Below the pieces are notes generated by a model that worked only from the letters and a program-made list of their open reading frames with translations, was not told the DNA's origin and did no database searches. Below, piece after piece: positions 23,901 through 35,991 of a DNA stretch of 64,000 nt. Each line of letters begins with the position of its first letter. Position 1 is the first letter of the stretch. Location: NCBI GenBank assembly GCA_017506865.1, contig JAFCMP010000523.1, forward strand, positions 372,001 through 436,000, read 5' to 3'. Made by a program: the position numbers and the translations under genes. Origin of the DNA: Tribonema minus (Eukaryota; Sar; Xanthophyceae; Tribonematales; Tribonemataceae).

Positions 23901-25282
23901 GGCGCAGGCGTGGCTAGGGGATGGCCTGTCCACCATCCTTATAAGAGGCCTACTGTCATATACTTCGGAAGTACACGTATTGTCATCAGTCAAGAACTAT
24001 TGCATCACCACGAGCTCGCGCGCATCGCATTGCTACAGAGTGATGCAGTCATGGCCTGTCCACCATCCTCATCAAAGGACTAGTTTCATACACAAACAAC
24101 CAGTCGTCACATCAACTTTTGCGTGCAATGTGCGGGTGCCGCAGGGTGACGCAGGCGTGGCTAGGGGATGGCCTGTCCACCATCCTCGCCACCTTCTGCG
24201 CATCACCCGACATGGTGGAGCCCAATGACCTCACCGTTGCGTCTAACGGTCGCGTCTTCACCTCTGCTATGCGCTGGGCGAAAGACAACGTCATCGGTGA
24301 GAGTTGCACGGGTGTAGTGGCGCCAAATGCATACTTCAAGTGTGTGGAACTTCATGTTGAAGACTCTGGAGCGTCATGTGCCTTGTGTGACTGCACTCTG
24401 AGCGCCTTGCTCAACACGTGATTGCGCAACACATTGCGCAACACTTGCGGCAACTGCGCACGTCGCAAATGCGGACAGCGGCTGACACGAGCCACTCGCG
24501 TGCGCAGCATCACCGTCAACTGACAAACCATGTCCCCCCTCTGCACCCGTCGCGCGCTGCTGCGTCACAGGCGACGGCGACTTGTGGACGTGCTCCCCAT
24601 CGCTAAACCGCGGCGGCAGCGAGCCAACCCGGCTGGCCATAATGGGGCGCACCAACGGCATTGACCTCAGGTACGTGCCTACATGCGAGACGCTGTGAGT
24701 GCCCAGCAGCAGAGCGATTGCGTAACGTTCGCGGGCGCGGGCTGCAGCGGCTCTCTGCTGCGCTTGGAGTGGTTCGCGAGCGCTGCGCAGCGGTGCGAGG
24801 TTTGTGCGAGTTGATAATGTTAGGGTCAGAGCTAACCCTACTCTGTGTTACGGTAAGGTCAGGGTTATTCCGAACCTAACCTCAACTCTAACCCTAAGGC
24901 AGCGGAAGCCTCAATGGCGTGTGACTGCGTAGTTGTCAGCTGTAGCCCTGATCCTCGGTCCTCGTGCGTTGGGGCCGCCGGCTGCGGGGCGCCTGAATGC
25001 GGTGACCTCCTTCCTCACGGGGCTGAAAGTGAGAAATGTCGATGATGATCAACACAAGATCGCGTCTTGCGCAGCACCACTTCAGGGTTGTGCACCTCAC
25101 ATGTACGTGCATGCTATCCGCTCAGCTGGGCTTGTGTGTGGATAAGCGCTTGCCGCTCACAAGCGCCTCTCAATGTGTGGATATTTTTGTACCGCTGCTG
25201 GCACAATTCCTCGAGCGCCGCCGACGCGCGCTGCGTCACACAGTCGCCGCGCTATCGCTCATTGGAATGCTGCCTCCCCCCC

Positions 25283-25314
<32 letters not shown>

Positions 25315-27527
25315 ACCGTATGCGTAATGTGGTCTCTGAAACTTGCCATATAGCAACGTCTGCACATACAACACCCAAAAAACTGCCACTGGACGCACGC
25401 AATCATCAACAGCAACACCTGCAGACAGGACTTGCGCACCGGCGATCGCACGAACAGCTGCCTCACAGCACGCCGCCTGCCGCATCGCTTCGCGCAGCCC
25501 CGACGAAAAAACGCTGTACCTCAGCGAGGCCTTCAACGTCAACTTCACGCCCATCTCCAATGTCGTCTGGGCATATGATGTGGACATAGAGTCCGGCACC
25601 GTCGCCAACAAGCGCCTATTTGTGGACTTCGAGAAGCTAGATGGCAGCCAGGGCAGCGACGTCGACGGCCTGAGAACGGACGTCGAGGGCAACGTGTACG
25701 TCGTCAGGAACGGGCACTGGCAGGTGCGTCCACTCTTGAAGTTTGCTTTGCGAGTTGATGTTGAAGTGTTCTGGGGTGTTTTCTGCGTGGCAGTGGCAGA
25801 GGCAGCGGCGGTGTGCGGACGGACGCCGCGGGCAATGTGTATATATATGTACTTTGAAGTATGTGAGTTGCCCGCAATGGACACTGGCAGTGCGTTTGCT
25901 CTGACATACTTATCGGGGGTACGTTCTCATGGCAGTATCGTGCGAGCAGCAGTATCAATGGCCTATGGTACACACGGATGAGAGGTGCAATTCTTACTCG
26001 TGGTTCGCAACAGGCGCTGGCTTTTGTGACCGCCGTTGAAGTATGCTTTGGTACCATTCCAGTGCTCATGCGGCCACGCGCCTGCCTGGGTGAATGTAAA
26101 ACTGCAACGAACTTGATAAGTATGCAGCTACAGAGGGACACTGACAATGTGCATGTATGCAGGCATGTTGTTTGCAACGGCACTGGCATGTGCGTTAGCT
26201 CTGAATTATTACCGGGGGTATGTTCCCGCGGCATTGTTGAGAGCAGCAGCATCAACGGCCTACACATGGATGGATCACATGGATCGCTCAGAGGTTCACA
26301 TCACTCGCTCGCATGTGAACTTCAAGTGAACTTCAAGTGTGCAAGCCTTGGCCACAGATGTTTGTGCTGTAAGTGGTGTAGTCAGGGCCTGTTTTCTGAT
26401 TTCAGATGATTCACAGTGATTACCCCTGCAATCTCAGCTACTTGCGAAGCCGCTGCCGTTGCTGATGATGTGCAGCGTGATGGCATCTGTTCTCGGGTCC
26501 AATGCCTTCGCACTACCATGAAGCTGATGCGGCGCATGTACATGCATACCTCGTGCCTTGCGCCTCCAGCCCGTGTCAGCAGCAATGCGGATGACTCACA
26601 TCACACGCGAGAGCCCCCACCAACGTGCTCTATTCTACCCCCCATTCTATTATATTCTGTGCTGCGCCCTCCCAGGTAAATGTCTTTGCGCCCGATGGGA
26701 CGCTGGCGCGGCGCATCTACACCACCGTGCGCTACCCGACCAACTTGGACTTTGGTGGCCCGGATGGGCGCACGCTCTTCATCGTGGGCAGGTATGTATA
26801 GGTTTCTTTCTCGTGATTTGCAGCTAGTAGCTGATTCTGTTGGCACGCAAGCTGTGTGTGTTCCCGTTAACGTGCGCAGGCTTTGATGAAATGGCGTGTG
26901 CAGCGGAAGGCGGCCGGGGCGTAGCGTGTTCGTGTATGGTTGGCTTTGCAAGGATTCTACGATGTGTTCTGCAAGGATTCAGAAGTACGATGTTTGACAT
27001 CAACTCACAACACAGCGAGTGCATTGCTTCGCTATGGTGCACTACAAGGGTGCGCGAGCAACCACCGTCGACGGTCAAAGTCGCTTCCCAGCAGCAAATG
27101 TATATTTCTATGTCACGGCCCATCTGTGTTGGTGTCACCGAGTGTGCCATTAACCTATTGTCAAATTCAACTGATCCTTATGCAACCAGGCATCAGGGTG
27201 CATAAAACGCGGGTCTGAAACGTTTTACAGGTGCAGCGTGCTTGCCATGGTTTTCACGTCAGCAAATGCCAGCGTCCTCATGCCCAACACCGACATGTCA
27301 CTCATCACGTGACTTTAATACTTCAAGTACTTGCACATGTTGGCACATTGTGCACAGGCTGACTTGACTACTTCTGTTTTGCACAAGTTTCAGCCCTAAG
27401 CCACGCATGTAACGCGCTCTGCATGCGCAGGTGTTTGGACGCGCCTTGGGGTCAGGGCGACGGCTGCGTTGACACCATCGACGTGCCCGCAGCTGGCCGC
27501 ACGTGGTCCATGCTGCAGCCTCAATAG
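20935..27527 (+). CDS. Secreted SMP-30 / gluconolactonase-like six-bladed beta-propeller protein
   Basis: Eight exons: 20935-21142, 21973-22126, 22641-22763, 24142-24296, 24571-24670, 25498-25723, 26676-26791, 27431-27527; in frame, 392 residues. The N-terminus MPMRSILCFAILQCLTVAIA is a signal peptide with no transit-like motif after it, so secretion is likely. Propeller signatures: NGAHFAPP, PDMVEPNDLTVASNGRVFTS, RTNGIDLSPDEKTLYLSEAF, GSDVDGLRTDVEGNVYV, NLDFGGPDGRTLFIVGR. The conserved Asn and Asp in 'TNGIDLSPD' and 'SDVDGLRTD' match metal-binding and catalytic positions of lactonases in this family. The substrate is unknown. Intron 3 is GC-AG (AG|GCAAGT), required by phase. The exon 3 acceptor (ATGAG|GGTG) is the weakest join. 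Introns 3 and 6 contain multiple decayed copies of the neighbouring exon edge. WGQGDGCVDTID near the end could be a structural loop. Confidence 0.87.
23470..24195. repeat. Tandem array of decayed exon 4 acceptor copies in the SMP-30-like gene
   Basis: The true exon 4 start (24142 on) and its upstream intron are repeated four or five times. Recognisable copies begin near 23470, 23590, 23765, 23880 and (partial) 24050. Shared words are GCAGGCGTGGCTAGGGGATG, CCTGTCCACCATCCT, and ATCAAAGGACTA or TAAGAGGCCTA, then CATATAC. Similarity falls with distance from the exon, suggesting stepwise growth. Confidence 0.85.
24819..24898. repeat. Degenerate telomere-type repeats in intron 5 of the SMP-30-like gene
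   Basis: A mixture of TTAGGG-like and CCCTAA-like units in both directions (GTTAGGGTCAG, CTAACCCTA, AACTCTAACCCTAA). Both orientations within 80 bp are unlike a simple telomere tract. Confidence 0.65.
25678..26275. repeat. Tandem copies of the exon 6 donor region in the SMP-30-like gene
   Basis: The exon 6 end (GGGCAACGTGTACG ... GGCACTGGCAG|GTGCG, 25688-25728) reappears decayed at about 25826-25980 (GGGCAATGTGTA ... ACACTGGCAGTGCG) and 26136-26275 (GACAATGTGCATGT ... GGCACTGGCATGTGCG). The two intronic copies resemble each other over about 140 bp, further into the intron than the exon match. Confidence 0.8.
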
Positions 27528-28901
27528 CGCGCGCCCGTGGCTGCGCCTGCTGCAACAGGGATTGCTCCCATGGCACAACTCAAAAAGCATACTTCAAGAA
27601 AGCCTGGTCTCCAGCGGCCAGCCTCTTGATGCCAGGGTATAAAGGGCACTTGGTGCGGGACTGTGCGAGTTCTGTGCTCAGGTGTTAGATGTCTGCCGTG
27701 TTTTAAGCAGAAGAGAGCATGCTGCGCAGCAAGCAGCAGGCAGGCCAATGAGAAGGCGAGTCGCCGGTGTGCGCCCAGGTGTTCCCGGTAAAACGCATCT
27801 CAGTACCTAAACGACAAATATCGAGATGCATCGTATCAGGTATGGAGATGCGGTGTCTCGGCAACACCTGGGTGCATACCATCTCTCCTCACAGGGAGGT
27901 ATGGAAGCGCGCCGGTTTTGTGGTTGGTGGCGTCGTGGTGCCAGCGCAGCAACGCTCAGCAAGCCCCCCAAGTAGTGCTATGGGTCGTGTTGCGTGGTAC
28001 ACATGCACTGTGCAAGCCGGCGATTGTGTGTTTGATGTGCCGTGATCACAGCTGCGAGAACGCGTTTGATGCAAGCGCCCGTCCTGTGAAGTCGTGTCTG
28101 AGGGCAGCAGAGTGGTCAGTTGCGGCGCAGCGCGCGCGCGGGGGAGGGGGGGGGCATTGCCGACCACATCTTATGGGGGGGGGGGCATGGACAGTTCCTG
28201 ACTGAACAGACAAAGCTGGGGCATGTGTGCATGGTGCTGTTGCAGTGCACTACCCAACGCCTGTTGTACGCACTGCCGTATTCATGCTGTGCATGTTATC
28301 AACGAGGTATCATACACAATATCACCTGCCTTTTTTATTGTTTTGTTCACCGCCCTGCGTGCTCATTGCGACATTCGGGCCCATGCCCCCTGCGTTTGCG
28401 CCTGCCACGTGAGTGTGTGCGTCCTTTGGCTGCGCGTGTTGTCCGATGAAGCAGTGTCCGACGGAGCACTTGCCAGTGTGCGGCGCGCATACATTAGGCC
28501 AGAGGTCCGACAAGCTTGAAATTGAGCACTTGCATACCTTGAGCTTCGGACAGGCTTGAGCAGTGAAAGGTGCTGAGCATGCACAAAGGTACGCGCAGCA
28601 AACGCCTCAGACACACACACGCATACTCCACGCCCACAAGTCCGCAATGTTGTGCAAGTGCACACAATTTGATTCATGGATGGCCTGATGCTATGAACGC
28701 CCTGCGGCGCAGCGCGGCGGCGCGCGCGCTGCGCAAAACTGTTTGAGCTTTCGACGCACTTCCCACAGCACCGTCGCCGCGGCTGCGGGGCCGCTGCCGC
28801 CGCCGCTGCCGCCGCCGCCGCCGCACGCTCCACGTATCCCCGCGCCGTCTAGAGCACGGCGACCCGACGCAGTACCTACCTAACTCTGAATACAGACGGG
28901 C
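27528..28901. other. Convergent intergenic region, SMP-30-like gene / MIC10
   Basis: About 1.4 kb between facing stop codons. It holds G-runs at about 28141-28153 and 28174-28184 and a (GCC)n stretch at about 28795-28822. The plus-strand frame that looks coding at 28860-29010 is the antisense of MIC10 exon 2. Nothing else supported. Confidence 0.45.
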
Positions 28902-30253
28902 CTACTTTTTGGCGACCCTCTCAAACGCTTGCGAGCAATGGACCCAGCTCGCGCCGACGCCCGCGCCCGCGCCAAACCCCATCAGCGCGCGTTTCGCGCC
29001 CGGCGACCCTGTGAGCGCGGAGCAAATAGGGTTAGGGTTAGGGTGAGGTGGGATGGGATGGGCGATGGCACGCGCACAAGTGGCAGCGTGTGACGGTGGT
29101 GAGGTTTTTCAGATAATGAATGGCATGCGGGGCGCTGTGCGCGAGAAGCCGTGCTCACAGCACACTGGCAGCAGCAGCAGAAGATTGAATAATGAGTCAT
29201 TCATGAACTGTGGCGGCGTAAGCAAGCGATTGTGGTAAGTATGCAGCGCACTGCGTCAGCAAACCACTGGCAGTGGTGTGCTCGAGCACAGCAGTGGTTT
29301 ACTGCGTGCTCGAGGCTGAGCGCTGCTGCGCAAAGGGACTGAGCACTGCTGCTGCTGCTGTGAGGCTTGACACCACAACGTGTTTCTGGTCGCGCATGCA
29401 GTGGCGCTGCATACCGCTGGTTGCAGAGTGCGCTGTGAGTGCGTGCCTCACTGGAGTGTCTGCGCGCTCTGCAGTGGGCTTGAGAACGCAATGACCACAG
29501 AGTCGATCAGCCAACCATGGGCATTCGGTGGCGCTGCGTACCGCTGTCGCAGTGTGCGCTGTGAGTGCTTGCCTCACTGCATCAACTGCGCGCTCTGCAG
29601 TGGAATCGAGTGTGCAATCACAAGCAAGTCGGTCGGCCTACCATGGGCATTTGCCATGGGGATTTACTGAGAGGAGCGCCCAGCACCTGTGGACTGGATG
29701 CTGGGTCATTGCTCGCACTTCATGTCCGCGAAACGCACAGCGCGCGCCAGTGACTGCTGCATGTGGTGCTCAGTATGCTGTCTCCGGTTGCAGCAAGGAT
29801 GAAGTGGCGCAACTGATCATGACCTTTTACTCCGTAAGGGCTGGTTCAAACCTGCACCCAGTTCCTGTCACCAACATGGCTGAGGTGGACCAGGTTCATG
29901 CAGGCCAATCCTGCCAGTCTTCATGTAGTCTACATAGTTGGCGTACGAAAAAAAAAAAAAGTCGGACACGGATTGCGTAGCTGTTGGCCCTGCCACACGA
30001 ACGGCGCAGGTGCGTGGGGGTGCATCCAATCTTCATGCGCCGTTTATGCAATCCTGGAAGCTGCCAGACGCCAACAACAACAGCGCATCCGACGCCACTT
30101 ACGTGTAAGCACCACTGCGCTGAGCCCTCCCACCAACAGCCCTGTTCCGAAGTTTATCAAAGTCCGTTCCAAGCACTCGTCCCACTGCTCGCTGATGAGC
30201 ATCTCACTGGGCACCTTCTTCGGTGGCGCTGCTGCTGACTGTGCCTCCGACAT
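28902..30253 (-). CDS. MIC10, core subunit of the mitochondrial MICOS complex
   Basis: Two exons, 30103-30253 and 28902-29008, joining at phase 1 (CAC|GT ... CAG|GG) to 85 residues, normal for MIC10. MIC10 oligomers bend the inner membrane at crista junctions. Exon 1 carries SEQWDECLERTLINFGTGLL and the first glycine-rich membrane helix (GTGLLVGGLSAVV). Exon 2 carries the second helix, GFGAGAGVGASWV, then HCSQAFERVAKK. The paired Gly-x-x-x-Gly hairpin is the family hallmark, and the last helix was found by searching the minus strand for it. The N-terminus (MSEAQSAAAPPKK) is short and has no cleavable presequence, as expected. The 1.1-kb intron holds a tandem repeat and a telomere tract next to the acceptor. 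Confidence 0.93.
29027..29043. repeat. Telomere-type repeat beside the MIC10 exon 2 acceptor
   Basis: TAGGGTTAGGGTTAGGG on the plus strand is CCCTAACCCTAACCCTA in the sense of the gene. It lies 18 bp upstream of the CAG acceptor, where a polypyrimidine tract is expected. Confidence 0.8.
29401..29651. repeat. Two-copy tandem repeat, 127-bp period, in the MIC10 intron
   Basis: Copy 1 is 29401-29527 and copy 2 is 29528-29651. Both start GTGGCGCTGC.TACCGCTG and end CCATGGGCATT. They are diverged but clearly alignable. This repeat does not include an exon edge. Confidence 0.85.
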
Positions 30254-31690
30254 GCTGCGTGCTGATGACGGGCGACTGTTGAAGTGCGCAGCAGAACACA
30301 CACGACGGCACGGCAGGGCAGCAGAGGGGGGCGGAGGGGTGCAATATATTATAGATTTGAGACATGTCGCACACAGTCAGAAGAAAAAATTGTTTTTGCA
30401 CAAAATGAGCAAATCTTCAGATCTGAATGATGTGTCCGGTATCAGTGAAGCAGCAAGTCGTGCTGGAACTACAGGCAACGCAGATTTCCTCCTGGTGCAG
30501 TAGTGCATTAGATGATGTTTCGCCCAGTCGCTGTAGACAGAGAAGCGCGTGTGCAATTGCTGCCAGAGCTGCGATGCGCAGCACACCAGGACAGACACTT
30601 TGCCTTGCAAAAGCCCGGTCATCCTACCAGCGTGCCGCAGCCGAATCCTGCTTACCCCCAAGGGAAGATGCAAAGTGAGTTTCGTGAACCCAAAGGACTC
30701 CAGTGATGGGAGACTTGCAAGCAAACTCGTGGGTGTCGACAAACTGAGGTTCCTTGCAACGCCGGCTCCGAGCAGTAGCACCACAGGAAAGCACGTCGTG
30801 GATTAAAAGTTTCAGCTCCGTTTGGTCTTCGAGAAGTCCCCTAACAAGGACTCTCTGCCTTTTGTCTTCGAGAAGTCCACTGATAAGGGAATCACCTTCG
30901 AGGCGAGTGCATGTTGTGGAAGTCCAGGTATTGTGCATGTCCCTTTGGTACAGGAGAGGAACAGGGCAGACCACAACAAGAGTGCAAACACCAAACTGAT
31001 GACTGCACGAAATGCAAAATTCAGAGAAGTTTTAAAAAGTGTTTTGTTTACAGTACAGTATCAAGCGGTACCTCAAGCAAAGGGCGACGCCACAGCACAT
31101 GGAGCGTGAGACACAATCATGTAATGGATGGTTTGCAAGGTGTAGGATTCTGGACAACAGCGCCTGCAAATTGCAAGTGTTGGAGCGGCAGCACCCTGAC
31201 CGCCTGGTGCGTGACGCTGTTCCCAAAACACTGTGCTGCAGGTTAATGGGTTCTGAAGGAGCCTCGCTTAAAGGCCCAAAGTGTGGATGGGTCAGGGAGC
31301 CCGTGGCCCCACACCTATGTCTTCCCGCATGCCTGCAGTGTGCAGCGGCACAACGCCCCCTGTACAACCAACGCCTGAGGCGCACACCACGTTTCCACTG
31401 GCGCGTGCATGCGGGCCACTGCCCTGTGTGTGCCTCTGTGACCAAAACCGACCGCGCCACCGCGGTGCCTGCCCGCGTATCAAAGTAAATACTTTGTCTG
31501 TTGCTCACTGGCAGCTGCTGCCATGCTGACGCAGCTGCCATGCAAACGCAGCTGCCATGCAAACGCAGCTGCCGCCGCCGCTGCCGCCGCCGCCTAACAG
31601 TGCGATGCAGCACACGCAGCAGCTGCTGCCGCTGCCGCAGCTGCCGCCGCCGCCGTCGCAACGCCCCCGCCGCGCCGCCGCTTCGGGCGC
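30254..31690. other. Region between MIC10 start and TRCF stop; one doubtful exon candidate
   Basis: 1.4 kb upstream of MIC10 and downstream of TRCF (both minus). On the plus strand an ATG frame at 30512-30673 (MMFRPVAVDREARVQLLPEL ...) runs into a strong donor-like CAAA|GTGAGT. I could not link it to a second exon or a family. The region 31040-31690 has no supported gene; 31545-31680 is rich in CAGCTGCC-type repeats. Confidence 0.3.
30821..30896 (+). repeat. Two-copy 39-bp tandem repeat, open in one frame
   Basis: Copies at 30821-30859 and 30860-30896 share GTCTTCGAGAAGTCC. The period is a multiple of three, and one plus-strand frame reads FEKSPNKDSLPFVFEKSTDK. Coding use is not shown. Confidence 0.7.
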
Positions 31691-34600
31691 TCACTCCTCC
31701 ACGAGCAGCTGCTGCTTGGCCTCGACGTGCTGCGCGAGCGGCAGCAGCACGTCCAGCAGCGCGTCCACCCACTCCTCGCGCGGCGCGCCGTCGAACGCGA
31801 CCGTCACTGCGTCCTCGTGCACGGCGACGCGCGCGCGCAGCGCCGGCTTGAGCGCGCCCTTCTCCAGCAGCGGCGCCCACAGCGCGGGGCCGGTCTCGGG
31901 GCCCGTGAGGCGCGCCGCCGCGGCGCCGCTGCCGCCGCCATCGTCGAGCGTGATGGTCTCTACGCCGAGGCGGCGGCACGCGGCGAGGACGTGGTGGTGC
32001 GCAAAGAGTGCGCGCGCCGCGGGCGGCAGCGGCCCGTACGTGTTGACCCACTGCTGAGCGATGTCGACTAGGTCGCCGTAGCCGCGCGCGACGCGCAGCC
32101 GGTCGACCTCCTGCGCGACGACGTCGAGCGGGATGTAGTCCGTGGGGACGCTGCCGCGCGCCGCCAGGTCCAGGCCGAGGTCGATCTGCGGAGCGCGAGG
32201 GGGGGGGGAGGGGGGGGGGGGCGGCGTGAGCACGCTCGTTGGGGAAATGTGACAAATCGCAGCTCAGGGCAGCTGGCTGTGAGTGCGCTGCGTCCGCAGC
32301 AGCATGGGCACAGCAGCATGCGCATGTCAGAGGGAGCGCGCAGAGGCATCGGGTGACGATCACGGGATGAAACTACTTCATGAGTTGAACCCCTTCCCCA
32401 AGGGGGGTATCAGATGCTCACAACTTGAATCACAAGTGACAGCCGCTCTCGAAGCGCACCGCGTGCGCGCAACACTCACGTGGCACTTGAGCACGGCCTG
32501 AATCGACGTCCCGCGCGCGTCTGCGAGCGCCGCCTCCAGCATGTTCATGTACAGCTCGTAGCCGACGGCGCCCACGTCGCCGCTCTGATCCGTGCCAAAG
32601 ACGCTCCCTGCTCCTCGAATCTCGAGGTCGCGGTTGGCGAGCTCATAGCCGCTGCCGAGCGTCGACAGCTCACGAAGCGCCTTGAGACGGCGCTTGGCGT
32701 CCGCGGTGAGGCGTACGTCGGGGCCGTAGAGTAGGTAGGTATACGCGGCCTTGTCGGAGCGGCCCACGCGCCCGCGCATCTGGTACAGCTGGCTGAGGCC
32801 TGCGGTACGGGGGATGGGGGCGGGGGGGGGGGCATGGGGGGGGGGGGGATTACGCTCTGCACTGTAGTGTTTGCGCAGCGTCGGTGGCTGTGCCGCGTGA
32901 GCTTTGGAGGCGCACGCGATGCGCTGGGATGAATAGCAGCTCACCGGGTGGATTGATGGCATGAGAGAAGCAGCGATTAAGGGTGTAGGGCTGTGGGCTC
33001 GATGGTGTACTGGTTGAGCGTGCGTGCGTTAGACTTCCGTGTCGGTGCCGCGCAGCGCCACGACACCGATGTACTGCCATGCACCTTGTTGATCGCGGGC
33101 GCAAATGATCGCAGCGGGGGTCGCCGCAGCCGCCGTGCTGGGCGCGACAATGACCTCGCGCTTGGTGAATGACGGCAATGACGGATGCAAACATGGCCGT
33201 CCATCGGGAACTGAGCGTTGTTGCGAGCAAACAGGCGCTGTGCGGAGCTCCCTTTGCCTCTGCAGGAGGTGCCTTGAACAAGAAGTGCACGCACGCTGCA
33301 TGGCAACCAGCACATTGCTGCCATCAACTCTGAAGCTGAAGCACGGTAGCACAACAGAAGCGCAGATTGAGGCCTTGATTTACGGTGTCATCTGAGACTC
33401 GAACATGCAATGCCATCATGGCAAGGTCAGCCTCTGCGATGGCTGCCGCCTCAAGCGCACACAAGCTGAAGCGGGAGCGCAGACCGCGCATGATGTGATG
33501 CACACTGCTCGCTAGGTCAACACCCACATACCCCGGGAACGGGGCCCAGCGCCGCACTCACCGAACATGTGCGAGTCCTGTATGATGATGGAGTTGACGT
33601 TGGGCATGTCGATGCCGTTCTCGATGATGCTCGTCGCTACGAGGACGTCGCCGATGCCGAGCGTGAAGTTCAGCACGCGCTCCTCCAGGTCGCGCACCTT
33701 GGAGTGGCCCACGACGACGCGCGCGGCGGGCGCGAGCTTGTGCAGCCGCGCCGCCGCGGCGTCGATGTCGGAGATGCGCGGCACGATGAAGAACACCTGC
33801 GCACACGGATGGATGAATGAACGGATGAATGAATGGGTGATGAATGAATCAGTGCTTGGATGAGTCGATGTCGGAGATGCGCAGCGCGATGAAGAAACCC
33901 TGCGTACAGATGGATGAATGAACAGATGAATGAATGGGTGATGAATGAATGGGTGATGAATGAATCAATGTCTGGATGAGTCAACGTCGAAGATGCGCGG
34001 CACGATGGAGAACACCTGCGCATGAGAGGCGCAACGTAAGGGTGGGCGAAGGGATGGATGGGTGACTGGATGCGCGGATGAATGAATCACTGCCCCCGAA
34101 TGAATGGATCAATGCCCGAATGGCGCTTGCGCTGTCCTCATGTAACCGCGCCGACCATGTATGCGCGATGCTGCACCGGTGCTCCTCACGCGAGGACAGC
34201 AAGCATGCGTGCGAGCAGCACAGAACGGGACAGCCCCCCCCCCACACACACACCCTCATGAAACGCGCTGCCCACACCCGACAACAACGAAATGCAGAGC
34301 GACACGCGATGCGGCGGCGGCGGCACACGCACCTGCCCCTTGCGGCGCAGCTCGCGCGCGACGGCGCGCTGAATGACCTCGTCCGTGCTCTTCATGATGT
34401 ACGTCGTCACGTTCAGACGCCCCTCTGGCGGCGACTGGATGATGCTCAGGTCGCGGATGCCCGAGAGGCTCATGTGCAACGTGCGCGGTATCGGCGTCGC
34501 GGTGAGCGTGAGGACGTCGACGCCCGTGGCGAGCGCCTTGAGGCGCTCCTTCTGGTGCACGCCGAACTTTTGTTCTTCGTCGACGACGAGCAGGCCAAGG

Positions 34601-35951
34601 CCGCTGAACTCGACCTTGCGCCCGAGGAGCGTGTGCGTGCCGACGACCACGTCCACGGTGCCCTCCGCCATGCGCACCTGCGCGCAGCGAGCATGTGGCA
34701 GTGCACAGAGGGGGGGGGGGGGGGAGGGGGGGGCAGCGCGTCAGCGATGGCGACGCGCACCGGGCATACTGTGGACATGGGTGCGTGCACGTGCACCCGC
34801 ACCTGCGCGCAGCGGAGCGGGCGTGTGGCAGTGCACAGAAGGGGGGCGGGGGGCGTCAGCGACGGCAGCGCGTGTGTGAAGCAGGGTTGGGCATGTGCTC
34901 AGGCATGTGCGCATGTGCAAGCGGAGCGGGCGAGTGCGTGCGATGGGGGGGGGGGGGGGGGGGGGGGGCGCAGCAGCGACGGCGGCGCGCAATAACGCAC
35001 TGAGTATACATGCATGTGCGCATGCGCAAGCGGAGTGGGCGTGTGCGTGCGACAGGAGGGGGGGGGGCGCTCGGGACAGACAGTGTCGCGCACGCGCAGG
35101 TGGGTAGGCACGTATCAGAGTTGACCTGCATACCCAGGACCTCAGTGCCTCGCGCGACATGGACGCGCTGAAGCTGCTGAAGTCGATGCAGTGCGAGCAG
35201 CGGTCAAATGCTAACGGCAATATCAAATCAAGTCGTAGGTTTAGAGTAAGTGATAGAGGTAGAGTTGTGCCAGGAGGGGGGGGGGTGCGCAACACAGTGT
35301 TGACGCTCGCATGCCCTGCTGCCATCCCCCTCATTGCTCGTGCTGAGCAAAAGCGTCGCTGATTCACTTTGAAAGTCTCTCGGCATCTGAAGTGACGGGC
35401 GCCAGCGACGCAAAGATTAGGCAGACAGGTGAACACCTGTACAACTTCAAATGAGCACTCCGCGGCAGACGCTTCACATGGTGATGTTGACATCTGCACT
35501 GTGTGGAGACTGCAACCGAACCGTCTCATACTCGTCGCAGCAGCACATCTACCAGCGACACGCCTCGCCTCCCCGTGCCCCCGATCGCGAGCGCACCACC
35601 TCCCCCCCCACACACAAACAGTAGCGCTCAGCGGCAGCAGCAGCAACGGCAGCAGCAGCGGCAGCAGCAGCAGCAGCAGCAGCAACGGCAGCAGCAGCAG
35701 CAGCAGCGGCGGCGGCAGCAGCAGCAGCAGCAGCAGCGGCAGCGGCAGCAGCAGCGCTCACCTTGATGTCGCGCGCGTCGCGCGTGTTGCCGCCGCGCAG
35801 CAGCTCCACGCGCATGTCCGACGGCAGGCGCGCGAGCAGCGTGCGGTAGTGCTGCGCGGCGAGAATCGTCGTGGGCGCCAGCAGCGCCACCTGACGCCCG
35901 TTGCGCACGGCGCGGTAGATGGCGCGCATGGCCACCTCTGTCTTGCCTGTG

Positions 35952-35991
<40 letters not shown>

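Noticed and set aside
28860-29010. Plus-strand peptide YRRAYFLATLSNACEQW and continuation, ending at a GTGAG
   Set aside because: The minus strand of the same bases encodes the second helix of MIC10 (GFGAGAGVGASWV) with correct phase to exon 1.
29260-29700. Plus-strand open frame with repeated PWAF peptides
   Set aside because: It is the translation of the 127-bp tandem repeat in the MIC10 intron; no start, splice sites or homology.
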